A stretch of DNA of 37,864 bases from Candidatus Lachnoclostridium pullistercoris. Lineage in GTDB: Bacteria > Bacillota > Clostridia > Lachnospirales > Lachnospiraceae. The translations under genes and the position numbers were made by a program. Under the pieces are notes generated by a model. That model was not told the DNA's origin, did not search any database, and saw nothing but the letters and a program-made list of their open reading frames with translations. The number at the start of each line of letters is the position of its first letter. Positions within the stretch are counted from its first letter, which is position 1. The stretch is taken from assembly GCA_019119775.1 (NCBI GenBank), contig DWWL01000065.1, positions 1-37,864 of the forward strand, given 5' to 3'. Below are positions 30,734-37,864 of the stretch, one piece after another.

Positions 30734-32482
30734 ATGATTAAAGTCCTGGCCCGAAGCATTGGCGAATACAAAAAAGCTTCGATCATGACTCCTCTGCTGG
30801 TAATGGTAGAGGTTATTCTGGAATGCGCGATTCCTTTCGTAATTGCACAGCTTGTAAATCAGATGCAGGCCGGCTGCACCATGGACGTAATCGCTATGTA
30901 CGGAGCGATTCTGATTGCCATGTCTGTCGTATCTCTGATCTTCGGCGCTGCCGCAGGCTCCACCTGCGCCACTGCGTCCACCGGCTTTGCGAAGAACCTG
31001 CGCAGAGACATGTTTTATAAGATTCAGGATTATTCATTTGAAAACATCGACAAATTTTCAGTTTCCAGTCTGGTGACCCGTATGACCACCGACATCGTCA
31101 ACGTGCAGATGTCCTACATGATGATCATCCGCGTGGCCATCCGCGGACCGCTGATGCTGATCTTCTCCTTCGCCATGGGATTCATCATGGGCGGAAGGCT
31201 GGCAATGATCTTCCTGTTCACCATCCCGCTTCTGACCATCGGTCTTGCCCTGGTGATCCGGGCCGCCATGCCCATCTTCCGCCGGGTATTCCGCAAGTAC
31301 GATGACTTAAACGATTCCATTCAGGAAAACGTGGAAGCCATGCGGGTGGTAAAGTCCTATGTGCGTGAGGATTTTGAGAAGAAGAAATTCGGCAAAGCTG
31401 CCGATAACATCCGCAGAGACTTCACGAAGGCAGAGCGAATCATGGCCATCAACAGCCCGATGATGCAGTTCTGCGTATACGCCGGCATGGTGTTCGTGCT
31501 CTCCTACGGCTCCTACACTGTTATCACCGGAAGAGGTCTTGACGTCAACGTGGGACAGATGTCCGCCATGCTGACCTACAGCTTCCAGATCCTGATGAGC
31601 CTGATGATGCTCTCCATGGTGTTCGTGATGATCGCCATGTCCGCAGAATCTGCAGAGCGTATCGTGGAAGTGCTCAGCGAAAAGAGTACTCTGACCAGCC
31701 CGGAGAATGCCATCACCGAGGTGAAGGACGGATCTGTGGACTTTGAGAACGTGAGCTTCAAATATTCCAAGCGGGCGGAGCGCATGGCTCTGGCCGATGT
31801 GAACCTTCATATTAAATCAGGAGAAGTCATCGGTATCCTGGGCGGAACCGGTTCTTCCAAGTCCTCTCTCATCCAGCTGATCCCCCGTCTGTACGACGTG
31901 ACGGAAGGCTGCGTGAAAGTGGGCGGCATAGATGTGCGCAAATATGACCTGGAGACTCTGAGAAACCAGGTGGCCGTTGTGCTCCAGAAGAACGTTCTCT
32001 TCTCCGGTACCATCAAGGATAACCTCCGCTGGGGCAATCCTGAGGCTACGGACGCTGAGATGGAGGAAGCCTGCCGTCTGGCTCAGGCTGACGAGTTCAT
32101 CCAGCAGTTCCCCAACAAGTATGACACCTGGATCGAGCAGGGCGGCTCCAACGTGTCCGGCGGACAGAAACAGCGTCTCTGTATCGCCCGGGCTCTGTTA
32201 AAGAAGCCGAAGATCCTGATCCTGGATGACTCCACCAGCGCTGTGGACACCCGCACCGACGCCCTGATCCGGAAGGGATTCCGGGAATTTATTCCGGATA
32301 CCACCAAGATCATCATCGCCCAGCGTGTGGCCAGCGTGCAGGATGCCGACCGCATCATCCTCATGGAGGGCGGACGCATCAGCGCCATCGGCAATCACGA
32401 GGAGTTAATGGCATCCAGCCAGGTTTACCGTGAAATCTATACATCTCAGAACCGTGCAGGAGGTGATAAGAATGCCGAATAA
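30734..32482 (+). CDS. ABC exporter subunit with degenerate nucleotide-binding domain
   Basis: 582 residues: six-helix transmembrane domain (about 1-310), then an ATPase domain. Walker A is GGTGSSKSS (about 369), the signature VSGGQ (about 474) is standard, but Walker B ends LILDDS (Asp for the catalytic Glu) and the H-loop reads AQR instead of AHR. So its own ATP site is non-hydrolytic. It pairs with the next gene. This asymmetric pairing is known from heterodimeric exporters such as BmrCD and TM287/288. The ATG at 30734 has GGAGG ten bases upstream. It overlaps the partner gene. Confidence 0.93.
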   Translation: MIKVLARSIGEYKKASIMTPLLVMVEVILECAIPFVIAQLVNQMQAGCTMDVIAMYGAILIAMSVVSLIFGAAAGSTCATASTGFAKNLRRDMFYKIQDYSFENIDKFSVSSLVTRMTTDIVNVQMSYMMIIRVAIRGPLMLIFSFAMGFIMGGRLAMIFLFTIPLLTIGLALVIRAAMPIFRRVFRKYDDLNDSIQENVEAMRVVKSYVREDFEKKKFGKAADNIRRDFTKAERIMAINSPMMQFCVYAGMVFVLSYGSYTVITGRGLDVNVGQMSAMLTYSFQILMSLMMLSMVFVMIAMSAESAERIVEVLSEKSTLTSPENAITEVKDGSVDFENVSFKYSKRAERMALADVNLHIKSGEVIGILGGTGSSKSSLIQLIPRLYDVTEGCVKVGGIDVRKYDLETLRNQVAVVLQKNVLFSGTIKDNLRWGNPEATDAEMEEACRLAQADEFIQQFPNKYDTWIEQGGSNVSGGQKQRLCIARALLKKPKILILDDSTSAVDTRTDALIRKGFREFIPDTTKIIIAQRVASVQDADRIILMEGGRISAIGNHEELMASSQVYREIYTSQNRAGGDKNAE

Positions 32483-34385
32483 TACCAATACTATGAGAGG
32501 CCGCCGCGCTCCCAAGGGCGTGCTGCCCCGTCTGCTCCGGACGATCTTTGAGTTCTTCCCGGTGCTTCTGCCCATTACCCTGGTCTGCATTCTGATCAAC
32601 GCCATCGTAAGCTCCATGCCTTCCATCTTTATGCAGAACGTGATCTCTGTGGTGGACGACACTTATAAGACGGGGGACTGGTCCTTAGCGTCCGGAAAGA
32701 TCATGAGCCTTTTGACCATCCTGATTATCATGTACGTCATCAGCTTGATCGCCAACGTCTGCTATACTCAGCTGATGGCCTACATCACCCAGGGAACTCT
32801 GGCGAAAATGCGTCAGAAAATGTTTGACCATATGCAGGATCTTCCGATCCGCTATTTCGACACCCACAGCCACGGCGACATCATGAGTTTCTACACCAAC
32901 GATATCGATACTCTGCGCCAGATGATCAGCCAGAGCCTTCCGCAGATGCTGATCTCCGGCGTGACGCTGCTCAGCGTGTTCTGCATCATGATGTACTACA
33001 GCATCCTGCTGGCTCTCGTAGTGGTCTGCGGAGTGGTCCTTATGACTTTCGTGGCCCGCTACGTCAGCAGCCACTCTTCCAAATACTTCCTGCGCCAGCA
33101 GATCACCATCGCCAAGGCCGAGGGATTTATGGAAGAGATGATGAACGGCCAGAAGGTAATCAAGGTCTTCTGCCACGAGGAAGCGGCGAAAGCCGATTTC
33201 GACAAGGTAAACAGCGAGATCTTTGAGAACGCCAGAAACGGCAACCGTTTTGCCAACATTCTGATGCCCCTTTTAGGCAACATCGGAAACGTGATGTACG
33301 TGGTAGTTGCCCTGGTAGGCGGCTTCCTGCTGCTCTCCGGCGCTCCCAACGTGAGCTTCTCCGGCATGGCCTTCAGCATCAGTATTGTGGTGCCTTTCTT
33401 AAACATGACCAAGCAGTTTGCCGGCGCCATCGGACAGGTGTCCAACCAGATCAACATGGTCATCATGGGTCTGGCCGGCGCCCACCGGATCTTTGTCCTG
33501 CTGGATGAGGAGCCGGAGACGGACGAGGGCTACGTAACCCTGGTCAACGCCCGCGAAGAGGATGACGGAACTCTGACGGAGTGCCCGGAGCGCACCAATG
33601 TGTGGGCCTGGAAGCATCCCCATCACGACGGTTCCGTAACCTACACCCGCCTGCAGGGCGACGTCCGCTTCTTCGACGTGGACTTTGCCTATGTGCCGGA
33701 TAAGATCGTGCTTCACGACATTTCCCTGTACGCGAAGCCTGGCCAGAAGGTGGCCTTCGTAGGATCCACCGGTGCCGGAAAGACGACGATCACCAACCTG
33801 ATCAACCGGTTCTACGACATCGCAGACGGAAAGATCCGCTACGACGGCATCAACATCAACAAGATCAAGAAAGCCGACCTGCGCCACAGTCTGGGCATCG
33901 TGCTCCAGGACACCAACCTGTTCACCGGAACCGTTATGGACAACATCCGCTACGGCAACCTGGATGCCTCTGACGAGGAGTGCATCGGCGCTGCCAGACT
34001 GGCGGGAGCCGACGATTTCATCCGCCGGCTGCCTGACGGCTACAACACCATGCTGACCGGAAACGGAGCCAACTTAAGCCAGGGACAGAGACAGCTTCTG
34101 GCCATCGCCCGTGCCGCTGTGGCAGACCCGCCCGTTATGATCATGGACGAGGCCACCAGCTCCATCGACACCCACACGGAGGCCATTGTACAGAGAGGTA
34201 TGGACGCTCTGATGAGAGGCCGCACCACCTTTGTCATCGCCCACCGTCTCTCCACGGTACAGAACGCCGACGCCATCATGGTTCTCGACCACGGCCGCAT
34301 CATCGAGCGCGGTACCCACGAGGATCTGATCAAGCTGAAAGGCACCTACTACCAGCTGTACACCGGAGCTCTGGAACTGGATTAA
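32472..34385 (+). CDS. ABC exporter subunit with catalytic nucleotide-binding domain
   Basis: 637 residues: N-terminal cytoplasmic extension, six transmembrane helices (about 40-310), a roughly 60-residue charged insertion before the ATPase domain, then the ATPase. Walker A is GSTGAGKTT (about 430), Walker B is MIMDEATSS with the catalytic Glu, and the H-loop is IAHR. The signature is LSQGQ instead of LSGGQ. Its Walker A/B with the partner's VSGGQ form the single working site. AGGAGGTGAT precedes the ATG, which overlaps the previous gene by 11 bases, supporting equal synthesis of the two halves. Confidence 0.94.
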   Translation: MPNNTNTMRGRRAPKGVLPRLLRTIFEFFPVLLPITLVCILINAIVSSMPSIFMQNVISVVDDTYKTGDWSLASGKIMSLLTILIIMYVISLIANVCYTQLMAYITQGTLAKMRQKMFDHMQDLPIRYFDTHSHGDIMSFYTNDIDTLRQMISQSLPQMLISGVTLLSVFCIMMYYSILLALVVVCGVVLMTFVARYVSSHSSKYFLRQQITIAKAEGFMEEMMNGQKVIKVFCHEEAAKADFDKVNSEIFENARNGNRFANILMPLLGNIGNVMYVVVALVGGFLLLSGAPNVSFSGMAFSISIVVPFLNMTKQFAGAIGQVSNQINMVIMGLAGAHRIFVLLDEEPETDEGYVTLVNAREEDDGTLTECPERTNVWAWKHPHHDGSVTYTRLQGDVRFFDVDFAYVPDKIVLHDISLYAKPGQKVAFVGSTGAGKTTITNLINRFYDIADGKIRYDGININKIKKADLRHSLGIVLQDTNLFTGTVMDNIRYGNLDASDEECIGAARLAGADDFIRRLPDGYNTMLTGNGANLSQGQRQLLAIARAAVADPPVMIMDEATSSIDTHTEAIVQRGMDALMRGRTTFVIAHRLSTVQNADAIMVLDHGRIIERGTHEDLIKLKGTYYQLYTGALELD

Positions 34386-34401
34386 CCTTACAGATACTGT
34401 C

Positions 34402-34439
34402 AGAAACAGCCGTAAAACCTTACGGCTGTTTCTCTTTTT
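34402..34439 (+). terminator. Terminator of the ABC exporter operon
   Basis: A perfect 14-bp stem, AGAAACAGCCGTAA with TTACGGCTGTTTCT, loop AACC (34402-34433), followed by CTTTTTC. Confidence 0.95.
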
Positions 34440-34466
34440 CCTTTGCCCCTTTATTTCTTTACATCT

Positions 34467-34495
34467 TTGTCACCGCGCTGCGGCAGACTTAAATT
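34467..34495 (+). promoter_or_regulatory. Probable promoter of the dehydratase operon
   Basis: TTGTCA (34467-34472), 17-nt spacer, TAAATT (34490-34495), shortly before the AAGGAGG of the first dehydratase gene. Confidence 0.55.
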
Positions 34496-34514
34496 TCACA
34501 GAAGGAGGAACCTT

Positions 34515-35801
34515 ATGTCCATTGCAGACCGATACATCAACTACGTCAACCAGGAAGTAAAAAAGGATCCGCAAAAAGGCTGGGATCACATGGTCCTGGG
34601 GTTTTCCGCCAACAAATGGCGCTCCAGGCTTCTCCCCAGGCCCGGACTCGCGAGAGGCTATCAGAAGCTGGAAGCTCTCATGATGTCTCTGGTGGCGGAC
34701 TCCTTAAGCCATAAGAACCGATATGTGTGGGGCAATATTTTCGCCCCCTGTGAGATCATGGAGTGCTTCGGTTTGAGCACTCTGTCCATCGAATGCCTCT
34801 CCTGCTACTTTTCCGGCTACCATCTGGAGGACTACTTCATCGACAGTGCCCAGAACAGCGGCATCGCCCCCACTCTCTGCTCTTACCACAAGACCTTTGT
34901 GGGCGCGGTGGAGAGCGGAGTCCTGCGGCGGCCGGAGTACGCGGTGACGACCTCTCTCTCCTGCGACGGCAACTTAAACACCTTCCGCTATCTGGAGAAA
35001 AAGGCCGGCGTCCCCTTCACTTTTCTGGATGTTCCCTACCGGGATGATCCGGCGTCTGTGGACTATCTGGCCGGCCAGCTGAGAGAACTGGCAGATACGC
35101 TGTCATCCGTGTTCGGACAGCCTTTCGACGAGGAGCGGCTGCGCCGCATTCTCCAGGTGGAAAACGAGACGAGACGGGATCTGATGACCTTTCTGGAGCT
35201 GGAGAAAACCCATTTTTATCCGGGTGAGATCATCAGCCAGCTGTACCTGATGATGGGCACCCACCTGCTCATGGGCACGGAAAAATTCCGGGACCTGGTA
35301 AAATTCCTCATTGAGGATATTAAGACCTACCCGGAATTTACAGGAAAACGGATCCTGTGGGTCCATCTCCTCCCCTTCTATCAGGAGACTCTGAGGAAAT
35401 ATTTTAACGGAAACCCCAAATACCAGGTGATTGCCAGCGACATCGTGCTGGACTACGCCGACGAACTTGACGAATCAGATCCGTTCCGGGCTCTGGCCTT
35501 GAAGACCATCCGCAACATCTACAACGGCTCCTACCATTACAAGGCGGAGGCCATCGGACTTCTGGCCCAGGAAATGGACGCTGACGCCGTCATCCATTTC
35601 TGCCACTGGGGCTGCAAGCAGGCGTCCGGCGGCAGCATTCTGCTGAAGGAAAAAATGAAGGAGCTGAACATTCCCATGCTGATCCTGGACGGGGACGGCA
35701 TCGACAAGAGAAACAGCCACGACGGCCAGATCAAGACCAGGCTGGAAGCGTTTCTGGAAATACTGGAGTCGGAAGAACACAGACAGGAGGAGACATGTTA
35801 G
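34515..35801 (+). CDS. 2-hydroxyacyl-CoA dehydratase family subunit (HgdB-type)
   Basis: 428 residues. The HgdB/BcrC-like fold is indicated by LFAPCEIMECFG-type sequence (IFAPCEIMECFG) near the start, SCYFSGYHLEDYFI, TSLSCDGNLN and FCHWGCKQASGG with cysteines that could ligate a [4Fe-4S] cluster. Family enzymes remove water from (R)-2-hydroxyacyl-CoA, or reduce aromatic acyl-CoA, by ATP-driven one-electron chemistry. The substrate is unknown. AAGGAGG precedes the ATG. The stop overlaps the start of the dehydratase-activase fusion by seven bases, so the two subunits are coupled and likely form the enzyme complex. Confidence 0.85.
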   Translation: MSIADRYINYVNQEVKKDPQKGWDHMVLGFSANKWRSRLLPRPGLARGYQKLEALMMSLVADSLSHKNRYVWGNIFAPCEIMECFGLSTLSIECLSCYFSGYHLEDYFIDSAQNSGIAPTLCSYHKTFVGAVESGVLRRPEYAVTTSLSCDGNLNTFRYLEKKAGVPFTFLDVPYRDDPASVDYLAGQLRELADTLSSVFGQPFDEERLRRILQVENETRRDLMTFLELEKTHFYPGEIISQLYLMMGTHLLMGTEKFRDLVKFLIEDIKTYPEFTGKRILWVHLLPFYQETLRKYFNGNPKYQVIASDIVLDYADELDESDPFRALALKTIRNIYNGSYHYKAEAIGLLAQEMDADAVIHFCHWGCKQASGGSILLKEKMKELNIPMLILDGDGIDKRNSHDGQIKTRLEAFLEILESEEHRQEETC

Positions 35802-37465
35802 GATATATTTGCAAATATGCCCCGGTGGAGATTTTTGAATCCATGGGGGTGGATATGGAGCGGATCGAACCGGAAGTTACCAATTTCAGCCAGGCTGACA
35901 TGCGGATGCACCCCAATGTGTGCAGCTTTGCAAAAGGCGTGCTGGAGGACGTTCTGAGCAAAGATTATGAGGGCGTCATTCTCACCACCTGCTGCGACAG
36001 CATCCGCCGCCTTTACGACGTATTGAAGGCCCAGCTCCCGGACCGCTTCATCTATATGCTGGACACGCCCCGGATCACAAAAGACGCGGGCATCCGGCTG
36101 TACGAGGAGCGGATCCGCGAGATGGTGGCCACCTACGAAGCATTTTCCGGGAAAACATTTGACGAAGGCCGTTTCCTGCAGCTGCTCAGAGAGAAAAAGG
36201 CCCAGTCCTCTGAAGAAAGCGCCCAGGAAAAAGGCGGTCTGTCCGTGGGCATCGCCGGTGCCAGGGCCAACAAAAACATCAAAAAGATCCTTGAGGAGCG
36301 GGGCGTGCGGGTGGCCTTTGACCTGACCTGCACCGGCCTTACCCGGAAACTCCTCATTGAGGAGGACCAGGTGATGACCGGCTACGTGCGGGGGCTGTTA
36401 AGCCAGTTTCCCTGCATGCGCATGGAAGCGGCCGCCGGCCGGGACCAGCTGATCTTAAAATACGGAGAGAGCGCAGACGGCATCATCTACCACACCGTCC
36501 AGTTCTGCGACAACTACTCTTACGAATACGCTTGGCTGAAGGGGATCATCCGCCGTCCTCTCCTGCTTTTGGAAACGGACTACACCAAACAGAGCTACGG
36601 CCAGATCCTCACCAGGATCGAGGCATTTTTAGAGTCCCTGGGCCAGAACCCAAAATTGACAAACAAAAAGACTGGAGGAAATGACGCCATGTATGTAATG
36701 GGAATCGACAGCGGATCCACATCCACCAACGCGGTCATCATGGACCGGAACCGGGAGATCCAAGCCTTCTCCGTGGTGCGCACGGGAGCCAAATCCGGCC
36801 AGAGCGCCCAGAAAATCCTGGAGGAGGTGCTTGACAAGGCCGGGCTGAAGCGGGAGGACATCTCCTGGATCGTCTCCACCGGCTACGGCAGAGTCAGCAT
36901 CCCCTTTGCCGACGAGAATGTGACAGAGATCAGCTGCCACGGCCGGGGAGCCCACTATTTTAACCCGAAAGTCCGCACCATTCTGGACATCGGCGGACAG
37001 GACAGCAAAGCCATCCACTTAAACGAGGCCGGCGAGGTGACAGATTTCGTCATGAATGACAAGTGCGCAGCCGGAACGGGGCGCTTTCTGGAGATGATCG
37101 CCCGCTCCCTGGAGATGGACATAAGCGAGCTGGGGCCGGCGGCTCTCCAGTCCACCGAATATATAGAGATCACCAGCATGTGCTCTGTCTTTGCCGAGTC
37201 GGAGGTCATCTCCCTCATCGCCCAGAATAAGGAAAAGGCAGATATCGCAGCCGGCGTCTGCCGCTCCATCGCCGGAAAGTCCTACTCTCTCATGAAGCGG
37301 GTGGGACTGGAACCGGAATTTATGATGACCGGCGGCGTGGCCAAAAATCCCGGCGTCGCCCGGGCGGTGGAGGAAAAGATCGGCGCGAAGCTCTACATCT
37401 GCCCGGAGCCGGAGATCGTGGGCGCCGTGGGCGCCGCCCTGTATGCTTTGGACCAGATCAAATAA
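35795..37465 (+). CDS. Fusion of a 2-hydroxyacyl-CoA dehydratase subunit to its ATP-dependent activase
   Basis: 556 residues. Residues 1 to about 290 are a second HgdB-type subunit: ICKYAPVEIFESMG, TTCCDSIRRLYD, VQFCDNYSYEYA and LLLETDYTKQ. After a linker (NPKLTNKKTGG), residues 299-556 form a BadF/HgdC activase with ASKHA motifs MGIDSGSTSTNAVI, DIGGQDSKAI and MMTGGVAKNPG. Its cluster cysteines C424 and C463 are 39 apart, the same spacing as C127 and C166 in the characterised HgdC. The activase uses ATP to inject an electron into the dehydratase. A ribosome binding site, GGAGG, is kept ten bases before the ATG at 36689, so a free 258-residue activase may also be made. Confidence 0.9.
   Translation: MLGYICKYAPVEIFESMGVDMERIEPEVTNFSQADMRMHPNVCSFAKGVLEDVLSKDYEGVILTTCCDSIRRLYDVLKAQLPDRFIYMLDTPRITKDAGIRLYEERIREMVATYEAFSGKTFDEGRFLQLLREKKAQSSEESAQEKGGLSVGIAGARANKNIKKILEERGVRVAFDLTCTGLTRKLLIEEDQVMTGYVRGLLSQFPCMRMEAAAGRDQLILKYGESADGIIYHTVQFCDNYSYEYAWLKGIIRRPLLLLETDYTKQSYGQILTRIEAFLESLGQNPKLTNKKTGGNDAMYVMGIDSGSTSTNAVIMDRNREIQAFSVVRTGAKSGQSAQKILEEVLDKAGLKREDISWIVSTGYGRVSIPFADENVTEISCHGRGAHYFNPKVRTILDIGGQDSKAIHLNEAGEVTDFVMNDKCAAGTGRFLEMIARSLEMDISELGPAALQSTEYIEITSMCSVFAESEVISLIAQNKEKADIAAGVCRSIAGKSYSLMKRVGLEPEFMMTGGVAKNPGVARAVEEKIGAKLYICPEPEIVGAVGAALYALDQIK
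36674..36691 (+). promoter_or_regulatory. Internal ribosome binding site and start within the fusion gene
   Basis: GGAGG (36674-36678), ten bases, then ATG (36689) that begins MYVMGIDSGS, exactly the usual N-terminus of an independent HgdC-type activase. The site is in frame and could give a second, short product. Confidence 0.55.
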
Positions 37466-37588
37466 AATCAGCGGGCAGGCGGTCTGCGCCGCGGGAAGCC
37501 ATAAACAGGCCCTTTAAAATAGACAAAAAAACAACAATTTTCTTCTGTTTTTCAGAACTTTTCATCTTGTTCTTTTTTTCATCCGAAC

Positions 37589-37594
37589 TATAAT
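37589..37594 (+). promoter_or_regulatory. Possible -10 box before the glycerol-dehydrogenase-like gene
   Basis: TATAAT at 37589-37594 in an AT-rich stretch; the -35 (TTGTTC at 16 nt) is weak. The gap from 37466 to 37646 otherwise holds only a GC-rich section without a T-run. Confidence 0.4.
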
Positions 37595-37646
37595 GAAGAT
37601 GAAAATGGAAATGTCCAAAAGCATGATATCATAAGGAGGCTTTCAT

Positions 37647-37864
37647 ATGCTTAGACTGAGAATGATGCGTGCACCGCAGAAATATGTGCAGGGAAAGAAT
37701 TCTCTGCTTCAGTTCCACAAAGAGATGGAAAGTCTGGGGGACAAATGGCTGTTTATCTGCTCCAGAAGCGGCTATAAAATGACCCATGACAAGATAGAGA
37801 AAAGTTTTGAGGGGACCCAGGATGTCCGTCAGTACGAAATATTCGGCGGTGTGTCCAGCACGGG
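37647..37864 (+). CDS. Glycerol dehydrogenase-like protein, N-terminal part (runs off the right edge)
   Basis: The first 72 complete codons are present. The protein begins MLRLRMMRAPQKYVQGKNSL and continues LLQFHKEMESLGDKWLFICS, which is the typical start of the GldA/iron-containing alcohol dehydrogenase family (RAP-KY-QGK, then the GD+WLFI NAD-binding strand). GldA oxidises glycerol to dihydroxyacetone with NAD. The C-terminus and metal ligands lie beyond the window. ATAAGGAGG precedes the ATG. Too little is visible to exclude a related polyol dehydrogenase. Confidence 0.85.
   Translation, partial: MLRLRMMRAPQKYVQGKNSLLQFHKEMESLGDKWLFICSRSGYKMTHDKIEKSFEGTQDVRQYEIFGGVSST

Noticed and set aside
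31841..31870. Walker A GGTGSSKSS as a sign of a broken ABC gene
   Set aside because: Serine in this position occurs in the degenerate halves of heterodimeric exporters, and the rest of the protein is intact.
36655..36695. Sequencing error or frameshift joining two separate genes in the dehydratase-activase fusion
   Set aside because: The reading frame is open through a plausible polar linker with no stop in frame and no homopolymer slip point, so a real fusion is more likely, though a relative with split genes would be informative.
1..37864. CRISPR arrays, tRNA or rRNA genes, insertion sequences
   Set aside because: No regularly spaced repeats, no cloverleaf-like or rRNA-like sequence in the intergenic gaps, and no transposase-like protein were seen; a dedicated tRNA scan was not possible.

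Overview
The window looks like chromosome from an anaerobic, spore-forming Clostridia, most likely a Lachnospiraceae (Clostridium XIVa-like) gut bacterium. Reasons: strong AGGAGG-type ribosome binding sites, sigma-A promoters with 17-nt spacers, a SleB-type spore cortex hydrolase, a 2-hydroxyacyl-CoA dehydratase/activase operon, an L-box, and moderately GC-rich coding DNA with AT-rich promoters. The genus is not resolved. I see no rRNA, tRNA, CRISPR array, transposase or phage/conjugation module.

Layout, left to right. 1-3750 (minus): start of a Nudix hydrolase, then a three-gene molybdenum hydroxylase (FAD, 2Fe-2S and molybdopterin subunits). 3873-9342 (minus): a class B PBP/SEDS pair, a U32 peptidase and zapA. 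9343-9645: two structured hairpin repeats. 9646-13130: ruvB-ruvA, and divergently a YprB-like RNase H-fold protein facing a DUF5662 gene. 13425-20474: a cold-shock gene (plus), then minus-strand housekeeping genes: thioesterase, Hsp33, methyltransferase, HAD phosphatase, SleB-like hydrolase, YbaK deacylase, a second HAD and a CNNM/CorC protein.

20761-23126 is the most striking part. A SARP-like regulator (winged helix, BTAD, degenerate GGDEF-like tail) and a tyrosine recombinase flank about 191 bp bounded by 28-bp inverted repeats (27/28 identical). Each repeat has the form of a tyrosine-recombinase core site, and the segment carries a -10 box pointing at the regulator plus a bidirectional terminator. 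I read this as a recombinase-driven promoter-inversion (phase-variation) switch, drawn here in the ON orientation. The recombinase's last eight codons and stop lie inside one repeat and would survive inversion.

23352-28737 (minus): a membrane-anchored flavoprotein with three SGAT flavinylation-type motifs, then a lysine-riboswitch-controlled operon of an AGCS-family amino-acid:cation symporter and a YtcJ-like amidohydrolase. 28721-34439: an MFS transporter, and divergently a MarR repressor with a heterodimeric ABC exporter that has one degenerate ATP site. 34515-37465: a 2-hydroxyacyl-CoA dehydratase subunit followed by a second dehydratase subunit fused to its ATP-dependent activase, with a ribosome binding site kept inside the fusion. 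The window ends in the start of a glycerol-dehydrogenase-like gene.
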